DNA from: CBDFKU01 sp965248975 | GTDB taxonomy: Bacteria; Chloroflexota; Dehalococcoidia; Lucifugimonadales; JAGWBF01 | Assembly: GCA_965248975.1 (NCBI GenBank) | Contig: CBDFKU010000002.1 | Span: forward strand, 1 to 27,161 | Reading direction: 5' to 3' | DNA length: 27,161 bases | Shown: positions 1 to 6,513 of the stretch, one piece after another | Layout of the letters: every line of letters starts with the position of its first letter | Position numbering within the stretch: the first letter of the stretch is position 1 | Notes under the pieces: generated by a model | Database searches by the model: none | Seen by the model: the letters and a program-made list of their open reading frames with translations, nothing else | Told to the model about the DNA's origin: nothing | Program-made: the position numbers and the translations under genes

Positions 1-79
1 TCACCGTGCGAACGAAGGACCTCGTCTCCGCGCTCCGTTCCTCGGCGGCCTCTGCTTTGTCTACGTCTGACTGGGACAC
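1..79 (-). CDS. 5' end of an unidentified protein (partial, runs off the window)
   Basis: A GTG codon at 77-79 on the minus strand opens a frame that stays open for 26 codons to the window edge. AAAGGAG lies 5 nt upstream of it, which is a good ribosome binding site. The visible N-terminus is charged (MSQSDVDKAEAAEERSAETR...) and too short to assign to a family. The two tRNA genes and their terminator lie upstream and also read on the minus strand, so this gene probably has its own promoter somewhere in 80-213. A GATAAT at 172-177 could be a -10 box but has no good -35 partner. The call rests only on the ribosome binding site and the open frame. Confidence 0.45.
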   Translation of the reverse strand, partial: MSQSDVDKAEAAEERSAETRSFVRTV

Positions 80-206
80 ATCTGCTCCTTTCTGTGGGTA
101 ACTCTACCCTCACTTCAGGAGCTCTCGCCACCCTCCAAACTCTCGGGTTTTCTTACCCTCCGATGTGTCCCATTATCGCTGACGGCCTACAATGTTAGCT
201 ATTCCC

Positions 207-241
207 AAAGAAGAGGGCCTCCAGATCACTCTAGAGGCCCT
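207..241 (-). terminator. Rho-independent terminator of the tRNA-His/tRNA-Arg unit
   Basis: Read on the minus strand, AGGGCCTC and GAGGCCCT form a perfect 8-bp stem (outer arms at 241-234 and 221-214). AGA/TCT inside the loop can add three more pairs. CTTCTTT follows directly at 213-207. It lies 18 nt past the 3' CCA of tRNA-Arg. Confidence 0.75.
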
Positions 242-258
242 TAACTAGCTACAAAATA

Positions 259-334
259 TGGCGCGCCCGGCAGGATTCGAACCCGCAACCCCTGGGTCCG
301 AAGCCCAGTGCTCTATCCATTGAGCTACGGGCGC
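259..334 (-). tRNA. tRNA-Arg (anticodon TCG)
   Basis: The minus strand reads as a complete cloverleaf. The acceptor stem is GCGCCCG/CGGGCGC (334-328 with 269-263). The anticodon stem is CTGGG/CCCAG around the loop CTTCGGA, which gives anticodon TCG. The T arm is GCGGG-TTCGAAT-CCTGC, with the GTTCGA core. The discriminator base is G and CCA is encoded (261-259). It lies 12 nt downstream of tRNA-His on the same strand, and the two probably share a transcript. Confidence 0.95.
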
Positions 335-346
335 ACCGACGTGTTG

Positions 347-424
347 TGGGGTGAGCGGTGGGATTCGAACCCACGATCTCCTGGGCCACAGCCAGGCGCC
401 TTAGGCCACTTGGCTACGCTCACC
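347..424 (-). tRNA. tRNA-His (anticodon GTG)
   Basis: The minus strand folds as a cloverleaf with acceptor stem GTGAGCG/CGCTCAC. The anticodon stem CCTGG/CCAGG encloses the loop CTGTGGC, giving anticodon GTG. An extra G at position -1 (424) faces the C73 discriminator (350), the identity element of bacterial tRNA-His. CCA is encoded at 349-347. The 5' end lies 57 nt past the pepA stop codon on the same strand, so readthrough from pepA is possible. Confidence 0.95.
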
Positions 425-481
425 ACGGACGAATTCCGTACCTAGAAGTCTACGGGAATCCGGCGGCTGAGTCAACCGGCG

Positions 482-1990
482 TCAGCTCTGGGCGAGGTCG
501 GTGGTCAGGTTGATCAAGGTCCTCGTCGGGACCCCCGTTCCTCCCTTGGACAGGTAGCCCTTGTCCTTGTCGCTGAAGTAGGTGCCTGCGATGTCCAGGT
601 GGGCCCATGGGGTGTCCTCGGCGAACTCCGCTAGGAATTTGGCTGCGCTTATGGAGCCGGCCGATCTGCTGCCGGAATTCTTCACGTCCGCCACGCTGCT
701 CTTGATGAGCTCCTTATAGTCAGAGTACATCGGGAGCTGCCAGATCCTCTCGCCGGTGGACTCTCCCGCGTTGATCACCCTGTCGGTCAGGGCCTGGTCG
801 TTGGTCATCACCCCGCTACAGGCGTTTCCCAGGGCCACCACCATCGCTCCCGTCAGCGTGGCGATGTCCACCAGCCTACTGAGGCCGATCTGTCGTGCGT
901 AGCAGAGGGCGTCGGCCAGCACGAGGCGCCCTTCGGCATCGGTGTTGATCACCTCGATGGTCTTGCCGCTCATGCTGCGCACCACGTCGCCTGGCCGCTG
1001 GGCCGAGCCGCCGGGCATGTTCTCGGTGGCGGCTATCAGCCCGGTCACGTTGATCTTGGGCCTGATGCGCCCGATGGCCTTCATCGCGCCGATCACCGAT
1101 GCGCCGCCGGCCATGTCCCCCTTCATGTCCTCCATGCCGCCCGCCGGCTTCAGCGAGATACCGCCGGTGTCGAAGGTGATGCCTTTACCCACGAGGCCCA
1201 GGTTGTTGGTAGGGTTGTCGGGGTCGCCGACGTACTTCAGGACGATGAGCTTGGGTGGCTGGTCGCTTCCCCGGGCGACTCCCAGGAAGGCCCCCATACC
1301 CATCTCCTCCATGTCCGGCCTGTCCAGCACTTCTATCTGTAGTCCCTCTTCCTCGGCGATCTGGCCGGCGATCTCTGCCATCCGTGTGGGGGTAAGGACG
1401 TTGGCCGGCTCGTTCACCATATCCCTGGCAAGGACAGCCGACTCGGCCATAAGGCATCCTCGATCCAGTCCAGCTTCGAGCTCTGCCAGCTTGCCAGAGT
1501 CCATCTCCACGATGCGGATGTCGTCGATATCGGAGTTGCTGTCCTCGTCCTGGGTGAGGTAGTTTCTGAAACGGTACAGGCCGAGGATGCATCCTTCGGC
1601 GATAGCCTGGCCGGCCGCCCTGGTGTCCAGCCCAGCGATGCCCGCGCCGTGGGCTATGGTTGCGATCTGGCTCATGCCCAGTCTCCTTAGATAGCGACAT
1701 GAGCTCGCCATTACCTCGCGCACCGTGTCCTGAGTGAAGCTGTCCTGCTTACCCAGGCCGGCCACCACCACTCGGGCAGGCCCGATCTTCCCGAAGGTGT
1801 GGATAAGGGTGTTCTCACCCTTCTTACCTTTAATCTCGCCGTCTTCGATGAGCTGGGAGATGGCGCCGTCCAGGGCCGTGTCCACCGCCCCCGTGGCGCC
1901 TCCTGGCTTGCGCACCCCTTCGAATAGGTTAATGATGAGGGCGGGCACCTGAATCTGGGTGACATCCCCTTGCTCTGTCCGTATTTTCAC
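482..1990 (-). CDS. pepA: Leucyl aminopeptidase (cytosol aminopeptidase, M17)
   Basis: The protein is 502 aa, the usual length for the family. It removes N-terminal residues from peptides in the cytoplasm with a two-metal centre and normally forms hexamers. The N-terminal macro-like domain covers about residues 1-165. The catalytic domain holds the family hallmarks: GKGITFDTGGISLKP (268-282) with a metal-binding lysine and aspartate, GDMAGGA (291-297), and the signature NTDAEGRL (349-356). The start is GTG at 1990, chosen because AGGAGG lies about 4 nt upstream and the sequence begins as the family does. The gene ends in TGA, so TGA acts as a normal stop in this genome. It lies downstream of the P-loop kinase gene on the same strand, with a 32-nt inverted repeat between them. 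Confidence 0.97.
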   Translation of the reverse strand: MKIRTEQGDVTQIQVPALIINLFEGVRKPGGATGAVDTALDGAISQLIEDGEIKGKKGENTLIHTFGKIGPARVVVAGLGKQDSFTQDTVREVMASSCRYLRRLGMSQIATIAHGAGIAGLDTRAAGQAIAEGCILGLYRFRNYLTQDEDSNSDIDDIRIVEMDSGKLAELEAGLDRGCLMAESAVLARDMVNEPANVLTPTRMAEIAGQIAEEEGLQIEVLDRPDMEEMGMGAFLGVARGSDQPPKLIVLKYVGDPDNPTNNLGLVGKGITFDTGGISLKPAGGMEDMKGDMAGGASVIGAMKAIGRIRPKINVTGLIAATENMPGGSAQRPGDVVRSMSGKTIEVINTDAEGRLVLADALCYARQIGLSRLVDIATLTGAMVVALGNACSGVMTNDQALTDRVINAGESTGERIWQLPMYSDYKELIKSSVADVKNSGSRSAGSISAAKFLAEFAEDTPWAHLDIAGTYFSDKDKGYLSKGGTGVPTRTLINLTTDLAQS

Positions 1991-2011
1991 GGGTCCTCCT
2001 TATGCTGGTAA

Positions 2012-2043
2012 ATGTGCGGATTTGACTTGGAAAACCCGCACAT
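2012..2043. repeat. Inverted repeat between the kinase gene and pepA
   Basis: ATGTGCGG (2012-2019) and CCGCACAT (2036-2043) are perfect 8-bp arms. The interior can extend symmetrically through TTT/AAA pairs after one mismatch. It sits in the 80-nt gap between the kinase stop and the pepA start. No T-run follows on either strand, so it may be a terminator for the kinase mRNA, a processing hairpin or an operator for pepA. Confidence 0.5.
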
Positions 2044-2070
2044 CGGATTGACTACATCGTAGCTGGCTCA

Positions 2071-2715
2071 TTATGACATGTCGACTGGCTTTGTGCCAGC
2101 CATTTCGTCCATCCAGAGCCGCACCTCCCGGGCTATCTCGGATACGGCCGAGCCGATGTCCTTAGAAGTGTCCACCACCGAGTGGTCTCGTCTGACGGGC
2201 TCCACGGCGGCGCACATCCTGTCGTAGACTTCCCGTCCGGCATCGGACCTGTCTTCCGGGTCCATGCCCCGGGACCGGCGCTGCAGACGTCGGTATATGA
2301 CCTCCCGGGGCGCGGTAAGGCGCACCAGGATCGGCCTGACCTCCGGCCGGCGCGCGGCCCGGTACAGCCGCTCTCGATGGGCCTCGACCAGATTGGTAGC
2401 GTCGATCAATAGGGGGGTTCCATGGGCAAGGAGGTCTTCGATCAGAGCGTGGTAGGCGTCGAACAGCCGGGCGCTCTCCGCATCGGTGTACGACGGGTGG
2501 GGAAACAGGGCTTTGCGGAGGTGGTCGCTCTGCAGGACCAAGAGGGGCACCTGCTCCACCAGTCTGCGGCCGAAGTGGGACTTGCCGGACCCCGGAAGGC
2601 CGCTGAGGATCACAATGACCGGCCGTGCCGTGGACTCTGGCGTCGGAGAGAGGCTTGCCCGCAACACCTCAACGTCCCGGTCTCGTTGGGCTACTCTGGT
2701 GCGTCCCTTGGTCAT
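2071..2715 (-). CDS. P-loop kinase/ATPase of the AAA_33 (zeta-like) group
   Basis: The predicted protein is 214 aa and cytoplasmic. A Walker A motif, GLPGSGKS, lies at residues 39-46. It is followed by a QSDHLRK stretch like the substrate-side aspartate region of AAA_33 nucleoside/sugar or zeta-type kinases. LLIDATN sits where the Walker B-like strand is expected, and an arginine-rich lid (YRRLQRRSRG) comes near residue 150. Members of this fold phosphorylate small molecules, RNA ends or nucleotide sugars; the substrate cannot be read from the sequence. No antitoxin-like partner lies beside it, so a toxin role is not supported. The ATG at 2715 has only a weak ribosome binding site. The first 30 residues are arginine-rich and poorly conserved in character, so the true start could be slightly downstream. 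Confidence 0.85.
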   Translation of the reverse strand: MTKGRTRVAQRDRDVEVLRASLSPTPESTARPVIVILSGLPGSGKSHFGRRLVEQVPLLVLQSDHLRKALFPHPSYTDAESARLFDAYHALIEDLLAHGTPLLIDATNLVEAHRERLYRAARRPEVRPILVRLTAPREVIYRRLQRRSRGMDPEDRSDAGREVYDRMCAAVEPVRRDHSVVDTSKDIGSAVSEIAREVRLWMDEMAGTKPVDMS

Positions 2716-2778
2716 ATGTTGTGGAGAATCCCGGAAGCGCTGCCATGGTGGGATCCCGGATTACCTAGTCGGCAGGAG

Positions 2779-3645
2779 CTAATCGTCGGTGTAGAAAGCC
2801 AGCCCCAGAAGGCCGGGGCCCAGGTGGGCTCCCATCACCGGCGTGAACTCGCTGACGAACAGCTCCCGGCAGTTGAACTCCACGGCCACGCGCTCCCGGA
2901 GGTTTTCGGCGTCATCGTCGGCCTGGGCGTGCATGACGTTCATGTGGACGGGACTATCTCCCACCCGGTCCCTGGTGATGCGAAGGAGCCGTTCCGTGGC
3001 CTTGGCCCGGGATCGGGGCTTGTCCAGCACACGGGCCTCTCCCATCTTCAGCTCTGTGAGGGGTTTGATGCCCAGAAGTGATCCCGCCCATGCGGCGACC
3101 CGGGGCACTCTGCCGCTCCGTCGAAGATAGTAGAGGGTGTCGAGGAAGGCCAGCAGGTTCACCTTGGGCACCAGCTCCTTCACCTTCGAGACCACCTCTG
3201 GCAGGTCGCCGCCGTTCCTTGCTTCCCTCGCAGCTTCCAGGGCAATGAGACCTTCTGCGCCTGCGGCGGCCTTGCTGTCGACCACGCTGATACAGCAACC
3301 CGGCAGCTCGGTTTCCGCCATGTGTGCGGCCACGGACGCGGACTCGTAGGTTGTACTGAAGTTGGAAGAGAGGGTGATGCACACAATGCTTTCAGCCGCC
3401 GCACTGGCTGACCGAAAGGCATCCAGCAGGCTGGCGGGGTTCGGGGATGAGGTGGTGGGGAGTTTTTGGTTGGTCTGCAGTATCCTGTAGAACTCGGCTG
3501 GCTCTATGTCCACTCCGTCTTTCAGCGGACGCTCGTCAACTATAAGCTCGTGGGGGACGACGTATATTCCCCACTCCTCCAGAAGCCTGGGGGGCAGACA
3601 GCTGCTGCTGTCCACCACGACCGCTACCCGGCGTTTCTGAACCAA
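2779..3645 (-). CDS. DegV family fatty-acid-binding protein
   Basis: The protein is 288 aa, the normal DegV length. The family binds a fatty acid and, in characterised members, hands it to the FakA kinase. The expected motifs appear in order: VVDSSSCLPP near the N-terminus, TSSPNPASLLDAF around residue 75, ITLSSNFSTTYESA around residue 97 (ligand head-group loop), and VVDSKAAAGAEG. The start is TTG at 3643-3645. It is supported by GGGGAGGT 9 nt upstream and by the lack of any other start before the conserved VDSS strand. The first 22 nt overlap the end of the HAAS membrane protein gene, which suggests translational coupling. No FakA gene lies in the window. Confidence 0.92.
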   Translation of the reverse strand: MVQKRRVAVVVDSSSCLPPRLLEEWGIYVVPHELIVDERPLKDGVDIEPAEFYRILQTNQKLPTTSSPNPASLLDAFRSASAAAESIVCITLSSNFSTTYESASVAAHMAETELPGCCISVVDSKAAAGAEGLIALEAAREARNGGDLPEVVSKVKELVPKVNLLAFLDTLYYLRRSGRVPRVAAWAGSLLGIKPLTELKMGEARVLDKPRSRAKATERLLRITRDRVGDSPVHMNVMHAQADDDAENLRERVAVEFNCRELFVSEFTPVMGAHLGPGLLGLAFYTDD

Positions 3646-4631
3646 TGGGTCACGACCTCCCCATCCTCATCCACAAGCTGGCGAGAGCGCTCGCGACGTT
3701 CCAGCCTTGACTGAATTACGGCCGGACTCAGGAGGAAGGCCACCGAGGCAAGTATGACGAGGATGCCGGAAAGTAGACCCAGGCCAACAGGCACTGCGAC
3801 CGCCGTGAACACCACCAGCAGGGCGGTAGAGATGGTGAGCAGGGCGATCTTGTACATCCTATGGCCCAGCTTGAGGAAAACTCCCGTTGTGACGGCCAGC
3901 GCCAGGAACACCAGCGCGCGGTCGCTGTCGCTCGCTCGAATCTGGTCGGAGTTGGCTGCCCACGGGCCGCCGGGCCAGCTGGGGAACAGTATCCAGGAGG
4001 TGAGGAATGGGAAGGGCAGGGCGGTGAGGGAGGCCAACAGCCAGTCCTGTCGCACCACCTTCAACACCATGTTGCCCATTACCCACAGAGAGAAGGGTAC
4101 GTAGACCGCGATCAGCAGGTATACGGGGAGGCTGAAGGGCAAAGCCCCCGTGGTCAGGAACATCCAGGTAGCGTACCCCAGGGCCACCAGAGCCATCAAC
4201 CAGGAAACGGCCGGCGCCATCATGGAGTATCCCAGCCAGGTGTAGGTCCACTTGGGCCTACCCGATCGCCAGGCGAGGAAGGTGACCCCTGTGACGGCCG
4301 CCACCAGGCCGGCTATCAGCAGGTAGCGGGTCGAAAGGTGCAGCGCGAAAAGGGATGCCAGGAGAAGGTGAGGCAAGGTGGCCACCGCGATGTCCCGCCA
4401 CGACCCCTTGCTGTGCACGGAGTACATGCCTTCAGCTATCAGCTCGGGCTGGCCCAGGTCCTGCACGGCCCTTTGGCGGGCCTCTTCGTAAGTGAGGCCA
4501 TCCTCCTGGAGCTCGACGATCTTCTCCTCCAGGTGACACTGAAGCTCGAAGACGATCTCGCTGTTGGTGCGAGGGTCGAGCTTGAGTTTCCTGGTCAGTG
4601 CACTAAGGTATTTTTGAAGCTCTCCGTCCAC
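3624..4631 (-). CDS. HAAS-domain integral membrane protein (PadR partner)
   Basis: The likely start is GTG at 4629-4631, giving 335 aa. GAGGAG lies about 7 nt upstream, and this start avoids the 52-nt overlap with padR that a longer frame would need. Residues 1-75 form the HAAS (DUF1700-like) helical domain, with LQKYLSALTRKLKL, an acidic helix around HLEEKIVELQ, and a YEEARQRAVQDLGQPELIAE stretch. The rest is a membrane domain of about seven or eight hydrophobic helices separated by short loops, ending in a charged tail (RLERRERSRQLVDEDGE). HAAS proteins are commonly encoded beside PadR regulators and are thought to signal or transport at the membrane. Here padR lies 20 nt upstream and degV overlaps the 3' end, so the three form one operon. 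Confidence 0.85.
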   Translation of the reverse strand: MDGELQKYLSALTRKLKLDPRTNSEIVFELQCHLEEKIVELQEDGLTYEEARQRAVQDLGQPELIAEGMYSVHSKGSWRDIAVATLPHLLLASLFALHLSTRYLLIAGLVAAVTGVTFLAWRSGRPKWTYTWLGYSMMAPAVSWLMALVALGYATWMFLTTGALPFSLPVYLLIAVYVPFSLWVMGNMVLKVVRQDWLLASLTALPFPFLTSWILFPSWPGGPWAANSDQIRASDSDRALVFLALAVTTGVFLKLGHRMYKIALLTISTALLVVFTAVAVPVGLGLLSGILVILASVAFLLSPAVIQSRLERRERSRQLVDEDGEVVTHWFRNAG

Positions 4632-4651
4632 CCCGGGTCTCCTCGAAGGTC

Positions 4652-4981
4652 CTAGCTGCCGGCCAGCATGACCGCGTTCACTGCCGTGGAGAATCGCTGC
4701 CACTCCCTGAGGCGTTCGTCCAGCATCTTCTGGCCCTTGGTGGTTATGTGATAGTAGCGCCGGGGTATCCCCGACTCCGCTTCGCCCCAGCGTCCTTCCA
4801 CCAGTTCCGCCGCTTCCAGCCGGTGCAATGCGGGGTAGAGGGTTCCCTCTTTGAACTGGAAATATCCGCTGCTGCGCCGCCCCATCTCCTTCACGATGCG
4901 GTAGCCGTACATCGGCTCACCGGCCAGCAAGGAGAGCAGGAGGGTTTCTGTGTTTCCTTTGAGGAGCTCTTTATGATACAT
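4652..4981 (-). CDS. PadR family transcriptional regulator
   Basis: The protein is 109 aa, typical of the short PadR-s2 type. It has the winged-helix signature LLSLLAGEPMYGYRIVKEM near residues 15-33. The recognition and wing region follows, with GTLYPALHRLEAAELVEGRW (about 46-65) and RRYYHITTKGQKML (about 74-87). PadR proteins are dimeric repressors that usually control their own operon. The ATG at 4981 follows GGTGG and a strong sigma70-type promoter. It is the first gene of the padR / HAAS / degV operon, so it probably controls the membrane protein. The effector is unknown. Confidence 0.93.
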   Translation of the reverse strand: MYHKELLKGNTETLLLSLLAGEPMYGYRIVKEMGRRSSGYFQFKEGTLYPALHRLEAAELVEGRWGEAESGIPRRYYHITTKGQKMLDERLREWQRFSTAVNAVMLAGS

Positions 4982-5013
4982 CTTCCACCATCGATCTCTG
5001 GGCTTACCGGAAT

Positions 5014-5041
5014 TTTATATCCCGGACGGGGACCGGGTCAA
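5014..5041 (-). promoter_or_regulatory. Sigma70-type promoter of the padR operon, with a palindrome between its boxes
   Basis: On the minus strand TTGACC (5041-5036) and TATAAA (5019-5014) are separated by 16 nt. CCCGG and CCGGG (within 5021-5037) form an inverted repeat that fills the spacer, a position where a repressor such as the PadR product could act. The boxes are good matches; the operator role is inference. Confidence 0.65.
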
Positions 5042-5085
5042 GTTTACCCAGGAGGCCTTCACACCACCACGCCCTCTTCCGTTCC

Positions 5086-6339
5086 TCACCGGAGGGTCAG
5101 AAGAAAGGCCACCAGCGCATCCACCTGATCCTCCCTCAGGTTCTCCGTGATGGCTTTGGTCATGAGCCCCGCGGTCGCCCTTTCCACGCCCTCCGGGATG
5201 AAGGCCTCGGGGTCTGTTATCGACTCGCGGATGTACTGCTCCGCCGACATGCCCGGCCTTCGGGTGGCCGCCGCCGTCCCGATGTGAGTGTGATCGGGCC
5301 CGATAAGTCCGTTCGATACCCCCTCTATAGTGTGGCACTGATAGCACCAGAGGGCCTGTGGCCCCACGTTGGTGGGGACGTTCAGGTAAATCTCCCTTCC
5401 CTTCGCCACCAGGTCACCTTCACCCGGCTGAGGCAACGGACTCTCTGTCTTTCCTAGATTGTTCGCCGGTATCACCAGATCAGCAATGGTTACGGCACCA
5501 TCCAGGTTGTGGTCTCCCCCCAACAGCTTCACGTTCAGGGTTATATCCCCGCCCACGCCAAACTCATCCGCTACGGCCGGGAGGAAGCCCTCTTTTTCGA
5601 TTCGAAGGGCATAGGTCCCGGACGGCAGCGTTATCATGAAACCGCCATCACTATCGATAATAAGCGGCGTATGACCGGTAAAGGTCACCGTGGCCCCGCT
5701 ATGACCACTCCTCCCCTCTAGGAGCACGGTGCCTTCTATAACGTGCCCTTGCTGGATTGTTCCCGAGGCTCCTGTGTTGTTCCGGGGGGCGGGGCTGCCG
5801 AGGGAGTAGTCGGTCGAGTTGTTCTTGGGCGACGCGGTGCGGACGCGCTTGAGGCTGAGTAGGCCGGCAACCGGCAAAGCCTCAGCGGACTGCCCGAATC
5901 CGTTGTTGTCCCCGGTGAAATCCCCATAGGCGACACAGTCGATGGTCTCAAAGCATACTCTCCCACTGGGGGCCATTACATTGCTTGCCATAATGAAATC
6001 GGGAGCCACTGTAGAAACTTGCGCGAACTGGGACGTTCCGACCAGGATCGATGAGTTGTTGGCTCCGTTGGACACGATGATCGGGAAGGTGAAGGTTCCA
6101 GTCGGCGTGCCTGTGGAGTCGTAGAATTCCACCTTGCGGCCTGCCACGAACCTCTGTCCGGTGGAGTTCATCTTCAGCTCCACGAACTGGACATCGGGGT
6201 CACCATGAGCCCCAGCCAACACTTCGTCTATGCGCATCAGGTGAAAGGAGGCCTCAGTTCGGGAGCCATGCACCGCCAGCAATGCAACCGCTATTAAGGC
6301 GCCCAGAACCAACAGCAGCCCGGCCGATTTGATCGCCAT
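5086..6339 (-). CDS. Secreted multidomain protein with dockerin-like repeat and C-terminal cytochrome c
   Basis: The protein is 417 aa. A signal peptide (residues 1 to about 30, ending HGSRTEA) points to export. Residues 31-170 resemble a lamin-tail type beta-domain (FVELKMNSTGQ... DFTGDNN...). Residues 198-272 look like a carboxypeptidase-regulatory beta-sandwich (IEGTVLLEGRSGHSGATVTF... GTYALRIEKEGF). Residues 275-297 match one dockerin type I half-repeat, with calcium-type ligands D276, N278, D280 and D287. Residues 308-417 are a class I cytochrome c: CYQCH at 332-336 binds haem covalently, and M393 in GLMTKAI is the likely axial ligand. The ATG at 6339 follows AAGGAGG by 5 nt. The haem domain could carry electrons outside the membrane; a partner is not visible. 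It follows the sulfurtransferase gene on the same strand after 174 nt holding two hairpins. Confidence 0.85.
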   Translation of the reverse strand: MAIKSAGLLLVLGALIAVALLAVHGSRTEASFHLMRIDEVLAGAHGDPDVQFVELKMNSTGQRFVAGRKVEFYDSTGTPTGTFTFPIIVSNGANNSSILVGTSQFAQVSTVAPDFIMASNVMAPSGRVCFETIDCVAYGDFTGDNNGFGQSAEALPVAGLLSLKRVRTASPKNNSTDYSLGSPAPRNNTGASGTIQQGHVIEGTVLLEGRSGHSGATVTFTGHTPLIIDSDGGFMITLPSGTYALRIEKEGFLPAVADEFGVGGDITLNVKLLGGDHNLDGAVTIADLVIPANNLGKTESPLPQPGEGDLVAKGREIYLNVPTNVGPQALWCYQCHTIEGVSNGLIGPDHTHIGTAAATRRPGMSAEQYIRESITDPEAFIPEGVERATAGLMTKAITENLREDQVDALVAFLLTLR

Positions 6340-6401
6340 GATCGCCTCCTTGGATTGTTGCCAATTGATGAAGAATAGGCCTGGTGATGAAGGTCACGAG
6401 A

Positions 6402-6428
6402 CGGGTTCCCCGTTGCTACGTGAACCCG
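6402..6428. repeat. Inverted repeat downstream of the sulfurtransferase gene
   Basis: CGGGTTC (6402-6408) and GAACCCG (6422-6428) are perfect 7-bp arms around a 13-nt loop. No T-run follows on the minus strand. It is the second of two hairpins met by transcripts leaving the sulfurtransferase gene and lies about 63 nt upstream of the cytochrome start. Confidence 0.4.
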
Positions 6429-6449
6429 GCAATGTTGTCGTCCACAAGC

Positions 6450-6472
6450 GTGCCGACTAGAGTAGTCGGCAC
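6450..6472. repeat. Perfect 10-bp hairpin between sulfurtransferase and cytochrome genes
   Basis: GTGCCGACTA (6450-6459) pairs perfectly with TAGTCGGCAC (6463-6472) over a 3-nt loop. It lies 41 nt past the inferred true stop codon of the sulfurtransferase. It could terminate or protect that mRNA, although no U-run follows on the minus strand. Confidence 0.55.
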
Positions 6473-6513
6473 TACCCGGGAATAAGGAGCGATGATCAGA
6501 CCTATGAGGCCCC

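Noticed and set aside
2071..2715. The P-loop kinase as a zeta-type toxin
   Set aside because: No antitoxin-like gene lies beside it, and the same fold is common in ordinary small-molecule kinases.
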